A stretch of DNA of 64,000 nt from Asterias rubens (taxonomy: Eukaryota > Echinodermata > Asteroidea > Forcipulatida > Asteriidae): the NCBI RefSeq assembly GCF_902459465.1, contig NC_047062.1:746501-810500 (forward strand), read 5' to 3'. Every line of letters starts with the position of its first letter. Positions within the stretch are counted from its first letter, which is position 1. This document shows, one piece after another, positions 1 to 13,600 of the stretch. A model generated the notes under the pieces. That model was given only the letters and a program-made list of their open reading frames with translations, did not search any database and was not told the DNA's origin. The position numbers were made by a program, and so were the translations under genes.

Positions 1-1230
1 AGTTTCTGAGCCCTCGCTGAAAAAATAACAAACATATATTTCAGTCATTCGTGAATATAGATTAGAACTTATGAGATATTGACAACAGTGTACAATAGGT
101 GGAGTCAATGACAGTTTGTTTGTCAAATGTACACCTACTTTAAGTACAGCCAATTGAACAACAGATGACTGAACTCATACAATTTCTAAATGCACGTAAA
201 AAGCTCTAAATAAATATGTGCTTACAACCTTGTGTTTTGCCAAAAATAGCTAATTGCCTAATGTGGTCAACATGCAGGGCATTAATTATTTTTGTTAATT
301 TATACCATAGGTCATTTTGGTTGGTAAAATGTTTGCAACAGCTATTTTTTCAACTTTGTATCTTGTCTTGCATTGTCATAATTTGCAACTTATCCATTCG
401 TCCCCATCATTACTGTGTGTTTGTTTGTTCTGTGTGTCTCACCTCTCATTGTCTTTTTGTCCAGCGGCTAGCTTTCTTGCTTGTCTGTCCATTAGACTTG
501 TACTAGTCCTTGTTTTCTTCCATTGGTAGTAGTACTTTACGAGGCAGCTGATTGACTTATCTGGCAGCTAGATGGAAAAAATACCAAATGTGGAAGCTTC
601 ATCTTCAATTGCATCATGAATAAGAACAATTCTTTTGTTTTGAGGGTACTGCTTATAAGATGTGCACAAACCAGAGTAAAATTTGAAAAGAATATGCTTA
701 CCGAGTTTTTTAAGAGCACCAATTGATGAGATTCAAACCCATGACTGTAACCAATTTACTTATAAGTCTTAACTAGCTTGCCATAAAAAGGCTGTCAACC
801 TTTTGTGTCTCCATAAAATAGTTATCTCAGTACATACATGTATCTGAAAATGGGCCATTTCAGGATACATCCTCAGTCATTAATTACCATGATCACTGAT
901 ATCTGCAAGTTTTTTGCAGTAAAACTCTGCTAAGCTGTGTTTACATTATAAAATAACAACTCAAACAGAAATCAAAACACAAAAGTTATTGAATAACATC
1001 TGAAGGAATTATAATATTGAATCAGGAAAAGGTTTTGTTTTTCTTTACTGATATTAATTTACTGATTTTCACTGCTCCAACTCTCCTTAGACTTAGTTTC
1101 AAGTCTGCGATCACATTCTGTGTTTACATGGAAAGCAGTAATATCATTGTCTACAATAATACCCTCTCTCACATCTACTACAAACACTTGAAATCAAGTC
1201 TACACCTCACCTGGGATAACCATAACTTAC
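1..1230 (-). other. RCOR intron 4, left-edge part
   Basis: This stretch follows the splice donor of the fourth RCOR exon (gtaagt read on the minus strand, ending at 1230). No further RCOR exon is recognisable on the minus strand down to base 1. The next expected segment, the remainder of the first SANT domain, must lie outside the window. I see no repeat array or coding signal here; the short open frames have no recognisable protein content. Confidence 0.6.
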
Positions 1231-4200
1231 CATTTGTCTGATTCTGTGAAAGCTTTTACCATGAAAGCTAAAAGCCTGTTCAAAGAGCACCTTATCCTCC
1301 ACTGACCACTCATCAGGGAATGGCGTGAAGTTAGGCAGATCAGCCAGGGATTTATCCACGTTATGTTTATGCCAGAACAGCATACCCAGTGCTTGCTCAG
1401 TGTTGTATCCATAGCGTTCTTTGGCCAAGCAAATGTACTCATCCACTGTGTGTGAAGTGGGAAAAACAAGAATGTTTGCTGTGACAGGAAACATTTACAG
1501 TCAGGGATTTAGTAAGTTAGTGTAGAAAAAGGCAACAGAGCGTCAACATTTGCAATAAAATGAAGTGCATTCTATGGACTTTGGGACACTACACATGTAC
1601 AACTTCCCAGTGTTAGCAGAAATCTAAATATTAAGCGTAAACTTTCAAGAACAGACCTGAGAAGCCTGCTACTACGAACCAATGTAGCATCTCCAAAGGC
1701 AGATATTGTTTGGAATTCAAATATAAGAAAGAGTGTTCAAAATCCATCCCCACACCCCAGTTACAAAGTTATCACAGTGTCATACAACAGGAAAAGCCAC
1801 TTTGAGTTACGTTTATCACAGTGACTTTATGATCTTATCATGTTAGAAGGAACATGATGTGGAAAATGTTTTCTGTGTTACAGGATGGAACATATTGGTT
1901 GAAGCGTTTTGTGCATAGAAGATAGTACCATACACATTCTTCATACCATCAACTCTCATATATTCAATGTGTGAAGTATCCACTAAGGCCAAGTTAAAAT
2001 CACAAAGTATGATTGGTAATCATCAGGAAAAATAATAATAATTCTGTCTGAAGTCAAGAAAATTGTGTTTTTCTCACAGTCACTTCTGCATACATGATTC
2101 ATTTGACTGCAGCATAGCACTGCACAACATCCATTACAAATCATAATGTAAACCATCTGTTGTTTTAACCGGGACTACCCAACTACGTACGTGTAGATAA
2201 CTGTTCGTGTTTTAGGTTCACTTTAGGTTGTGCTTCTTATGCATCCTTAAATAAAGATCAAAACCCAAGGATGTATCATGTCAACCGTACTGTGAAGTGA
2301 AGTCTTGCCTGTATTGGAACACTGGGACCCAATAAAGACCACTCAAAGTCCTAATTTTTAGTGTAAACGTCCTAGTTGTTGTTTTTATTTAACCTGATTA
2401 CTGAATTTTATTTGATATAACTTGTGCATGTTGGTAGTATGGTGTGGTTATTGCAAACTAGCGAATGAGAGATTGTATCAATGAACTACTCTGTTAAAAA
2501 CTATTGAATGAGTTGACCTTTAAATTCACTAAGCAAACACTACATGATTTATGCATAATTACTCAGTATACCTAACTAATGATTTGATCAAGGTGTTAAG
2601 AATCATCACTTTATGGGTAAATTGAATACATATTGACATTTACTGTGCACTCTGTGCTTGCATACATTACAATACAATTATTATAATTGAGTCATTGAGC
2701 CTTGAGAATCAATGACAGGTGACTTCATTCTATTTGTGTCCCTGCCCTGCATTGATGTACGATAAAGAAATTGGTGTTTTCAGAACCCTGCACTAAAAAT
2801 AATCTGAAAGCACTAAAGAATGGATTCAAACCTGCATGTAGACCTGGTGGGATGCCAATCTCTCAACTTGCATGTTTGACAGAATTTGTTATACAAACCA
2901 AAGCAAACTCTTTTAATGACAAGAAGCTAAGAACAATTTACAAAAATTGCTTTTAAAATCTAGGTGAAAAATTTATGCTCAAAGCTAACAATTCTTTGCA
3001 TACACACATAGTGTAGACTTTTGCATGCAGCTTGAAACCATGAAAGCTATTTAAAGTCACCTGGAAATAGAATTTGTTTTCTTTCAAACATGCTTACGAA
3101 CAATAAAACAATTTTTTTAGTAATTGTTTGTCACGATTTATACGTTTAAAAAACATATAAAGTTGTTTGGGGGGCTGACTCCGCCTACCCATTTTGTGAC
3201 GTCAATCGAGGCAGACTTTTCTGCATTCAGCAGCAATACACCTGGTCGGCATTGCCAAAAAAAAAAAAAAAACAATCTTTTTTTGAAACGTACAAACTCA
3301 CGACTTGGTCCGTACATGCAATTGTGTTTACTCTACGCATTACAGGCAAAGTCTGCCTCGATTGACGTCACGAATAGCGCCCTCTCGGGTCGGGGTCTAC
3401 TCTTAAATTTATAAATAACATAAGAACTGATTTTTTAAAACCTTAGTTAACTGTTTATTCACATTCCACTCATCAAAACACATATTAGTGACAAAAGCTT
3501 TATTTTGAAAAAATACCACTTCACTTCCAGGTGACTTTAAATGCTGTGCGTAAACACAAAACTCACCACAAAATTTGACAACTTTTATTCTTATACAGTG
3601 TGTGCACAGTATAGTTTTAATTAGTATGAGTAGTGCCCCTACCATGGTAAATATAACTCTTGTAAAAAGATGATCACACAATAAATATGATAAACATGAT
3701 CAAGTTAAAAAAAACTTAGCAGATATGACCTTTCTAAGTCAAGGTGAAAGTCATTGACAACACACAAGATTTAGATAAGATTTGAAGACTGTAGTCAGAT
3801 TCAGAATCTATGTCACCACAGTACATGCAATAACAACCAATGCCTTCTCTCACTTTGTTAGTGCAGGTGAGCAGGTGATAACTGACATAATTCCAATAGA
3901 TTTGTCTGGATTGATTGTTATCTGGTTCGAGTGTCCTGACATGTAGTGTGCTTTTTGGTGAAATTGTTGTTTTTAAGATTAGAGGGCAATTGGAAGGGCT
4001 TCCTATTTTAAAATTAAAGCTTAGAATAAATACTTTCCTTTTAAACACTACATGTACATTGTTGCATACTGTATTGTACCATGTACCCACTTACAGTACA
4101 TAAAATGTGAACAACACATTTGTGTGTGTACATAATTGTAGTAGGCCTACAATACACAGTACATGAAAACCAGGCCTATATATAAAACACTGATCCAAGG

Positions 4201-7200
4201 ACAGTAGGTGTTCCTTCATTTTGCACATTATCTTTATTTAAGGTCACAAATAGAAGTCAAGGAAAAAATGAATCCTTCCAAATTAAAAAACTACAGATCC
4301 CTCTCCCCCCCCCCCCCAAATTGCATTTAACCAACAATACCAAAAAGAAAGAATGAAGCCAAGGGCATGCATGGCTAATTTATATCTGTCATTGTGCAAC
4401 AAATTACACAAAAGTTACATGGTTTATTAGGAAGATAATTTCAATTATCACATTTGAAATAAGCATGCATTTACACCAGCATACACAAACCTCTTGACAA
4501 ATCTTAACAAACTCTCAATGTTTCTATGAACATGAATACATTTTCACAGCTGTACTGGATGAACTGGTTTGTTTTTATAAACCAGTAGATGGTATCAACT
4601 TTACTCTTTTTAAAACCAATGATTCAATGAATGTTGTACCTGTACCTTAACAATGTCTTCCAACCACACACAGGCCCATTCAAAATACACAAAGATGGTT
4701 TATTTATTTTCTCACAAGCAGATAAGATTTCTCTGTTTCTCAGTGACTAAGTGACTTCATGATTTTACAAAAGGATCTGCTGTATACATATATGTAAGAT
4801 AATAATTTGTGAACATCTGTGTTAAGTTTTAATTAGGCAACTATCCATGGTGTGCAATAAGGGATTTTAAAAATTATATAAGATTTTAAAATGTGCTCAC
4901 AATTCTTACATTTGGCATCAGAGACATCCCCATTTGGAAGCCAGACCAGCAGGGCTTCTTGTCTGCTATCCCCACGCCGACCAACAGGAATGTCTGTTCA
5001 AAAAACATCAAATTTCAATAAACATTTAAAAATTGCAATGCCAAATAACTGTTGTTTTGTGGGGCTATTAAAACCAACTTACAAACATAACAATAAAATG
5101 GTAAGTAATTAATTAGTTGGTTTTAAACACGCAAACAAATATTTTATTCATAAATTATTCTAAAGTTTAGGCTATTTTGTTCATTAAAACCTTGCTCATT
5201 GTATCTTTTTTTTTTATCATGTTAATGATAGTATGTAGGGCCACTGATTTTCCGCGATCGCGGAAAACGGACGGAATTCACGGAATCCGCCCTTTGAAAC
5301 GGAAAACGGGATTTCAGAAAATTTGATTTTTTTTTTCTTTTTTTCTTGACGCCAAAACTATTGAAATTGCATTCTTTATTAAGATTCTTTTTGTTAAACT
5401 AAAAAAGCATCAGAAATCAGACCATTAAAAAGTACGAGATCGTAACCGTGGATCATTCTGTTCTACTTCACACCATCCTCCATGTTTACACACATGATGT
5501 ACACATGATGTACACACGTTGTTAACATGGTTAAGCGAAGGGCATATTATTCGCGGCACGTTTTTAACTTTTTTTGTTCACCCAAATTGCATTTTCTCCC
5601 TCTCTTTTACTAACAATAATAGAAAAACTAGCTTACCTATGATCTATAAGAACACGTAAAATGTTTTTTCATCTCGGAAAGGTCTAAAATAAAACCGTAA
5701 ACTGTCAACATTCTGTCGCCAAAGCGAAAACAAAATGGCTGACATTTTGTTTGTGGATGGAGAACGGTCACGTCCATAGACTTGTTCCCAAGTCTTTGAT
5801 CATGCTGAAACAGCGCCCTCTTGTGGATACACTCCTGTCATTAGCCTACAATGTGGCTGATGCAGAGAATCAACTGCAGTTCTAGACTTGGAATCAAGTC
5901 TATCACATCATGTGCATTGATACTGCAGTCACAGTGCAACCTTTTTACCCTGACTACATGTTTTTGTTTCATCGAACAGCAGTATACAAAATAATCCATA
6001 ATTATAAATATAAAAAAATTAAAGTATTTTTTTGAAGTTTGTCAGTTCAAATGAACATTTTACGAAGTCAACAGTGCAACTTATCTCAAATTGATTTTTA
6101 TAAGTGTGTCCCTGGGTATTAAAAAACCTTTTATCTAATTAACAAAACATGAAACGGAATTTTTGTGCCTGAAACGGAATTCATGTTTTTGCCAAACGGA
6201 ATTTGCACGAAACGGAATTCGTGTTTTTGCCAAACGGAATTTGCACTTTTCTGAAACGGAAAATCAGTGGCCCTAAGTATGGCAATAAACATAATTGAAA
6301 TAATAATGAGGGTTGACAACAATGTCATGCATAATTCTTCATATTTCATCTCACTGTAGACTGTGCATTCATACACTACATTGTACACTGACTTACACTA
6401 GGCTGTGTGAGTCACATAGCCCATGTACTCTTCCATCATTACAATGTATGAAATGCCCCCTATTACATGTTCATTAAATGCAGGCATCCACATTAGATCC
6501 AATATCGAGGATAACTCAGAATAATGAGCGTGTATTAATTAAAGACAACATACAGGGTTGGTTGTAATCGGACCCAAACGATTATTTGGTTCAATCTCTT
6601 TGTGTCATGGCTGAGCCGTCATGGGCACCAAGCTCTTGCTCAGGGCCCAATTTCATAGAGGCTTTTTAAGCACAAAAAGAGGCTAAGCACAACACAATTA
6701 TGCTTCCAAACAGAATAAAGTTACTAGCGTAACTACCATGTCACATGTAGCATTTCTGACTGGTATCCTGCTCCTTTCTGCTTACTAGAGAATTGTTTTG
6801 CAATATTTTCTTCTTTAAAAGCAGCTCTATGAAATTGGAAAGTGTTTTTGATATGGTGTAATTTAGGCTAGCCCAATTTCATGACTCTGCTTACATGTAC
6901 GTTATATGTGAAATTCTTTGCTAACAGTGCCTGTAAAATGCACAGCCATGAAATTTGGCCCAGAAGAGAGTGGGTTCAGTCACCCGTCATGACACTATGC
7001 TCTTATCCTTATGCAAGGCACTTAACATATTGCTTCATTACAGCAGTAAGGGACATAAAGCAGTAGGTCCCCCGAATAGTCAAAGAGCATTCTTATCACT
7101 TGGTGTATCTCAACATATGCACAAAATAACAATGGTTTTGAAATGTTTCTTGTTAGCCATGAGAGAGAAAACAACAAGATGGCCCCAACATGATGACAAT

Positions 7201-10200
7201 CTACTGCCAACAAAACTTTTGCACTTTTACTTATACTGTTAGTTGGTATCCTGATCAACTTACCTGCAATCACTTCAGGGATTTCTGCCTGGTAGTCTGC
7301 ACCAACTCGCATTCCTGGTTCTGCATAACAAAATAAATAATAATGATTGGCTAAATCAATAGGGCCTTGGTATGCAATGCTTTAGTTTCAAGAAAACCTC
7401 CACAAGACCACATCTTTTGAAGTTCAGAATTTTCACTGGAACAGCAATATTTTCTACAAGACCTATATTATAATTACATTTGTTAATTTGCTTGACTTTT
7501 AAGACAATTAATTTTGTAAATCTAAAAAAAGAAAGAAATAGGTTTGGGAAAAAGACTGGACAATGGTCAGTAATTTAGTAAACCAGTTGGTACTTCCAGC
7601 CCTGAGATAAAATAAACGGAATTCTGAAACTTTTCAAGACATGGTATTAATCACAAAAGTTCATTTATCAATAAACACAAAAATTAAAATGTGTAAGGTT
7701 TTTCCCCCTTTTTTTACATTAAGATTAAATGTTTTTGTCATCTTAATTGGGTCTAATTCATAAAAACAGCATTTGTCAAGGAATTGCCATATAGAGACAA
7801 AAGATGGTTCTAATCAAACATGGAGTCGGACTTGGAACATAGAGACAAAAGATGGTTCTAATCAAATATGGAGTCGGACTTGGAACATAGAGACAAAAGA
7901 TGGTTCTAATCAAACATGGAGTCGGACTTGGAACAATCAAACATGGAGTCGGACTTGGAACAATCAAACATGGAGTCGGACTTGGAACAATCAAACATGG
8001 AGTCGGACTTGGAACAATCAAACATGGAGTCGGACTTGGAACAATCAAACATGGAGTCGGACTTGGAACAATCAAACATGGAGTCGGACTTGGAACATAC
8101 AAGAAATATTCCAACTTGCTTCATGATAAGAGCAAATTGTGCTTCACATGAAAATAAAATAAAATAAAACATTCAACTTCTCAATTTGATTTGGTAAATT
8201 AAAATTAATACAAACAATCATGTGATAAAATACATTGACAAAATATGAAATGTTACTAAGTCCTTTGTCCAAAAAATAAACACCGTCTAATTTGATGTGT
8301 CAAGTGTGTTTTATTGAAAATGTTTCATGTATAGAGTTGAGGATAAGAATATATCATGTATTACATGAACACATGAAAACAATGAATTAAATGTACACTG
8401 CATAGTGTTTATTGAAGAAAATGTTATAATACAATTAAAGATCAGCATGTATTTTGTAAGATAAAGTTGAAAAACTTTATAAAAATTATGTTCTTATTAT
8501 TATATCTGAATTGGAACACCTATCTTTTAAAATCAGTCAGCGGACACTGGACATAGATAATAAAAAAATTAAAAAAATAATAATAAAAAAAAAACACCCA
8601 ATCTTAGTTTTACACAAAATTTAAAAACATCAAACAAAATAATTTAAAAAGTTAATCATCCGGATTTTTCAAAAAAGAGGAGGATGAGGCATGAGGGCCT
8701 TTGTATTTATTACTATTATTTTTTTTCTTCCAAGATGGTCGCTTAGTATTTCAAATTAAACACGCCACAAATTCTTAAGTTTGAAACACCACAAACTATA
8801 ATCTTATCTATTTGCATGAGGACCCGTGTTAACAGAGTCGGATTATTACACTAAAAAGATGTGCTGGTATCTGGTAGGCATTCAATAATTGTTTACGCGT
8901 GTTCGAAAGCATAACATGTTTGAAAGGATAGATTACAAAATAAAAACAAAAAGTAAAATAGTAACAAAAAGGATGCGGCCCCAAAAAAGAAAGCAAGCGG
9001 GGACGTTCAACTGGTATTTCTTTTTATTTGGCCTAAGGCCACATTAAAAAAAACCTGTTGTTTGTCCCCGCCCGACCGTTCCAAACCCCACGACCCCATT
9101 TTTTTTCCTTTCCCCCCCATGTCTGGATATCTTTTTATACTTTTACTGCCCAGATTTTTCAACATATATTATTTTCAAAATGTACAGATTTGAAAAGATG
9201 TTTAGAGAAGATTTTTCATGTTGGCAAAGCAAGAACAATTCTTCAAATATTTACTTGGGCTACACTGTAACTAGTTGTTTGAAAAAGTTTACAGAAAATG
9301 TCATCTAGGAGTTAAATTTGTTTGACAAACTATTGAAAACATCAAAAACACACAAACTCTCTGTTTTATAGTGATTGTGATGATTTCTTTATTCTTGATT
9401 TCATATTTGGCATGTCAACAAAACTTTATAAAAAAATAAATTTAAAAAAAACTCCCTCTGGCCCCATCCGCAAAAAAAAAGGACAATCAACAATTTTGTT
9501 TTATGTGGCCTAATCTGTTGAACACTATTTCATTTAGCACCTTGGCATGCATAAAATGTTTGTTGGGTCGGGCACTGTTTATTTAAAACTTGACTATTTA
9601 ATCCACCAATATCTGATCTTAATTTAATATTTGTTTAATTTTATTAACTTCAATAATTAATTAATTCATGTTTATTAAAAAAGGATTTTTATTATGGAAA
9701 CAAAGTCTAAAATACCTACAAAAATATTTAAAAGAAAATCACACTTAAAAATTCAAATTTATGCAAGTGACTGAACTGGTTCAGAAGTCAAGTAGAGGTC
9801 ACCAGACACACTGCACTTGTTTTCATATTAATAATAATAATATTAATAAGATTAAGAAGTTAAATATGCAAGAGGGTTCAACTAACACATTATTCCTTGT
9901 AAAGTTGTACTCAGATCTACCCTTTGATGATACCTTCATTAGCATTATAATAAACCATTTAACCAAAATGTGGAAACTAAATGTAACACATCTTACATCT
10001 ACTATCTAACTACCACTGGCTGGAGTACCACAGCACAGCTACAACAATTCACGAACACGCAGCACAAACAGACCGAACTGAGTGACTTGGCTCGAAAAGG
10101 AAACGAAAAGGAAACTCAAAATTGGTGTAAACAATGGAATGTTATGATGGTTTATCAAACACAATCAGTAGTTTAAAGCAACAAAAATAGTCACAGTTCG

Positions 10201-10414
10201 ATCAAAAAACGAGGATTCCTCAACTAATACGGTAATTTGTATAACCCGCATCGCCCCTTTAATTTGCAAAGTTTTTTTACTTACCGTGTTCATCCTCCGA
10301 ACTGCTTGAACTATCGTCAGAGGGGTTGCTGTTGTTGGAACTGCCTCCTCCCGAACTCGCTCCGTTCGGTCGGTGGTTAGTGTCAGAATTCCCATTTCTT
10401 TCCATCACTACCAT
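1231..10414 (-). CDS. RCOR: REST corepressor (CoREST/RCOR), 5' part, four exons
   Basis: Coding exons on the minus strand are 10414-10285, 7320-7264, 4993-4910 and 1445-1231, all with GT-AG junctions and phases 1,1,1,0; they give 162 residues. The start ATG at 10414 opens a Ser/Asn/Asp-rich tail. The ELM2 domain begins with [11 protein letters not shown] in exon 2 and runs through [15 protein letters not shown] and [13 protein letters not shown] in exon 4. The first SANT domain starts at [19 protein letters not shown] and is cut at the exon 4 donor after RIRQM. RCOR proteins are known to bridge LSD1 (KDM1A) and HDAC1/2 in a nuclear corepressor complex; ELM2-SANT1 recruits the HDACs and the later linker-SANT2 binds LSD1 and DNA. 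That linker, SANT2 and the stop are beyond the left edge. The N-terminal tail looks short compared with vertebrate RCOR1. Family assignment is strong; which paralogue cannot be told. Confidence 0.93.
3050..3541. mobile_element. MITE with TTTAAAGTCACCTGGAA inverted ends
   Basis: The ends are inverted copies of TTTAAAGTCACCTGGAA (3050-3066 and 3525-3541). Inside is a second perfect 24-bp inverted pair containing GACGTCAATCGAGGCAGAC at 3196-3219 and 3348-3371, so the element can fold back on itself. No transposase frame is present. It lies in RCOR intron 3. The class is a non-autonomous DNA transposon by structure; the superfamily is undetermined. Confidence 0.75.
5236..6275. mobile_element. Non-autonomous TIR transposon, 6-bp target duplication
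   Basis: The ends are inverted repeats beginning TAGGGCCACTGATTTTCCG (5236 onward) and its complement ending at 6275. AGTATG directly flanks both sides (5230-5235 and 6276-6281), as expected of a target-site duplication. Subterminal regions repeat the motif AAACGGAATT many times near the right end (6150-6260) and its relatives near the left end. No transposase open frame is visible in the 1,040 bp. It sits in RCOR intron 2. A 6-bp duplication with short TIRs fits a hAT-like group, but that is inference. Confidence 0.8.
6643..6838. mobile_element. MITE, CCCAATTTCATAGAG family, copy 1
   Basis: The left end reads GGGCCCAATTTCATAGAG and the right end GCAGCTCTATGAAATTGG, an inverted pair. The interior holds AAGCACAA, TTATGCTT and GTTACTAGCG motifs shared with the copies at 15451-15606 and 37941-38127. 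It is about 196 bp, non-coding, in RCOR intron 2. Confidence 0.7.
7791..8097. repeat. Nested minisatellite: 48-bp units then 27-bp units
   Basis: Nine copies of a core ATGGAGTCGGACTTGGAAC start at 7820, 7868, 7916, 7943, 7970, 7997, 8024, 8051 and 8078. The first three are spaced 48 bp apart and the remainder 27 bp. The short unit is the long unit minus 21 bp (the ATAGAGACAAAAGATGGTTC segment), so the array expanded in two steps. Both spacings are multiples of three, which is why several frames stay open across it; these are not taken as genes. It lies in RCOR intron 1. Confidence 0.9.
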
Positions 10415-10690
10415 CTTTGAATATTTATTGAGTTACAGTCGGGATAAAATGTGATAAAATGAAGGTATTTCGGTGGGTATCCCACACCATCAGCGAACAA
10501 AGGCGACCTTCCTCCTCTATGCTTTGTCCATCCGTATCGGGCAATGGGTAGTAAATCAAGCGGCTGTAGTTAGTGATAGACAGATACCCTGTACACTTGC
10601 GCGTGATTGTATCGCAGATGAACTGTTCGTGTGAAAAGTACGTCTGGGTGTCTTTGGTGGGGGGCAGTGGATTCAACTACACGTTGATTC
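10415..10690 (-). promoter_or_regulatory. RCOR 5' leader / promoter region
   Basis: This lies immediately upstream of the RCOR start codon on the minus strand. It is locally richer in C and G than the surrounding introns and holds CpG-containing blocks. No TATA box is evident. It is assigned by position only; the transcription start cannot be read from the sequence. Confidence 0.35.
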
Positions 10691-13600
10691 GATAATTGTT
10701 TTTCCTCCAGCAAGAAGTCGAAGGAGAGTTGAGAACGCTTCAAAGGGCCGTAGTAAAGAAATTTACACCCCCCCCCCCCAAAAAAACCCCAACAATTTAA
10801 AGTTTGAAAATACAGCGTTGTAGAACCATACAGGTAGAAATAAATACATCCTACCCTGTGTGTGGCCTTGACTATGCTGTGGGAAGAGGGTATGGGGTTT
10901 GTAGGGTGTGGTGTATGCTTCAAATGGGGCCTGTTGATAAGCCTTCCTAGCTCTATGCTGTAAGCACACAGGAAAATGTTGCTTAGCAAAAACAAGTTAC
11001 CAGCCATCATTCACTAAAAGGTTACATTCAATGTAAACTTAATTGTTGCGACTGGTGTCCCACTCATATTTTGCTTGGCAAATAAATTTGTTAAGCAGTA
11101 AGCCGTATTTTCTGCTAAAAAGCTTTATGAAATTGTCCACTGTCCCACAACTTCCAATGTGCAAAATGCCAAGTTATAATTTTAAGCGAAATTGACTCAC
11201 TATACAAAAAAAAATCCTCTGACACCTATTATGGCACCATGGTGCATAAATGTTATGGCTCACTAAAAACCTTTGTGCATGTTTGTTTGTCCATTTGTGG
11301 TCGTTTGTTTGTTTGTTTATTTATTTATTTCTCTGGTGTTTTTTTTTTAAACTAACATGGTTCCAATGGTTCAGATATCCAACATACTAAACCACTACAC
11401 ACCATAAACAAATACTCAACTGATATAATTAATTTGATTCCATAAAGCAATAAAACAATGGACACTGGAGTAAGGAGAAAAAATTATCATACAATTTATT
11501 TTGACGAATGACAGCCCTACAATGTAAGGGAACATGGAATACATTTCCATATTATCCATCATACAATAGGAATTTACAAATGAATTAAGTCTTAAAAATA
11601 TGACATTGATACTTTTTGTTTGACATGTAACTGTGAACTGCAACCACAATATGCAAGTAAAATTGTCAAAATATTTACTCAGAAATCAGCTGTTAATTTG
11701 TTGACAGGTTATGTTACTACTTCATTCTGTGCATCGTCGCAGGTCACACTTGTAAAAAGCCATAAACATGATGAACGATAAAATAACAAACTGTGTACAT
11801 CTCAAACAGCATTGAACGTTTTTTTTTTTTTTTTTTAATGCCAATTACTGTGTTAAGTACACTAGATTGTGAACAGGTCCGAAAGCTCAACTATGCCAGA
11901 TTAACACAGTCTAGTAAAACTAAATAAATCAAAACAGAAGAATATTTTTTTCTTTTTTAACAGACATTAACATAAAAATAGGTGGTTGGAAATGAGTTTT
12001 TATTCAAAACTCAAACTGGAAAGAAAACCACCACTAAATTGTTAGTTCTAAAAGGTGCCTTATTTTCCTCTTAAAATCTACAAGCAAAACCTTCAAAACC
12101 TTAGGATGCAGTTAAAGAAGGTGGAGTAAACCTATTCATGAACGAAATATTTCCAAATTGTACCTTCCATTTGTTTTTGTCTACATGTAAATCATAATCC
12201 GAGTTGTGACTCTACTTGGTGTAAACAAACACCCTTAGATTCTGTGTAATATTTATTATTGATATACAAAACCGATACAAAGTATTTACAACAGTTTGCC
12301 AGTTGAGGCAATTTCACCAAACACTATTTGTAAAGTCAAAATTTTCAAAAAGTAGTGTTTTTCTTTTTTAGTTAGGAAGAAAAAGCAGTTATTAGAGCAA
12401 AATGAGAGTAAGCAACATCTCTGTATTTTTTAAAAACTCAATTCAGCCTTTGGCTGCGAAGTTTTAATGTTTTTTAATAAACCGATAACAATGATAATCT
12501 TGGAAGCAGCAAAATGAGACTTTTTATTGGATAGCAGGAACAGGAAATCAGTTTTGTGAGAAATGTTCTTATCCAGCACTACCAAATAGTTAATTTATGT
12601 TACATTAAAACAAAATCCCAACTTCTAAACCGAGCAAATCACTGTGAACAGACGAGCTTTTATCATTGCTTCTACCAATCATTCCTTTTTTTGAAACGCC
12701 ATCCAAAAAGCTCTTGCTTGCTGCTTTACTAACCAAAATGACCCACGATATAAATGCAAGGTTGAATGGCCTCATGTTCGGAATTGGACCAAAGTAGAGA
12801 CCCCACTCTTTATTCAGCCACCCCTAAGTTTGGACAACCCCCTCATAGTTTACCTGCTAGGGTTAGGGTTAGAAACATACACTAGGTGTGTCTGAACAAT
12901 AGGGGTCAGAACAAAAGTGTCTGACTTTTTAACCTTGTTTAGAAGCATTGCATGGTGCTCTATTGATGTATCCCCCATTTGTCGTAACACAATTATATCT
13001 TCTTTGCTGTGTAGATAAGTTCTTGAGAATTGGTCTTATTACAACTTTTTGCAAAATTGAAAAGCGGCATTTTTTTCACACTGTGGTGCTGTTTATATAA
13101 TAGATAATACAAACTGTATCAAGAAATAATAACATAGTTTATAGGATTTGAGGCAATATAATAGTTGACTAGAACTTTACAAATGAAAAAAGTATTCATT
13201 AAGTGTTATCAGAAAAAGAATTTCTTTTATCTTTACATTGTAAATAAAATAGTCTTAATTATTGCTAGAATATTCCTACTCCATAAACATGTACAAGAAA
13301 TTACGGACACACCCAATCTCACTTCTTAATATTTACACTAGAATTAATGTTGAGCCTAAAGTAGAAAGTGAAATCAGTGGAGTTACAAACATTTCCTCTG
13401 TCTGATTCACAGAAGATGTATTTGTCTTTGATTCTGATATTCAAAAGGAAAGTTTTACATTAAGCATGGAGGTGTAGGAGAAATGACACCCCTATCATAA
13501 ACAAAACCCTTGACCATAATCCTTATCAACTTCATTTCTTAAAATAGTGACCAACCTTGAAGCTCAGGTAATAAGAGGTTTCCTTCAACAAATCGCCCTT

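Noticed and set aside
7773..8172. Several open frames over the RCOR intron 1 array
   Set aside because: The 48- and 27-bp periods keep all frames open; there is no start context or conserved protein.
12848..12864. Telomere-like GGGTTAGGGTTAG sequence
   Set aside because: Only two repeat units occur in single-copy surroundings; it is too short to be an interstitial telomere block.
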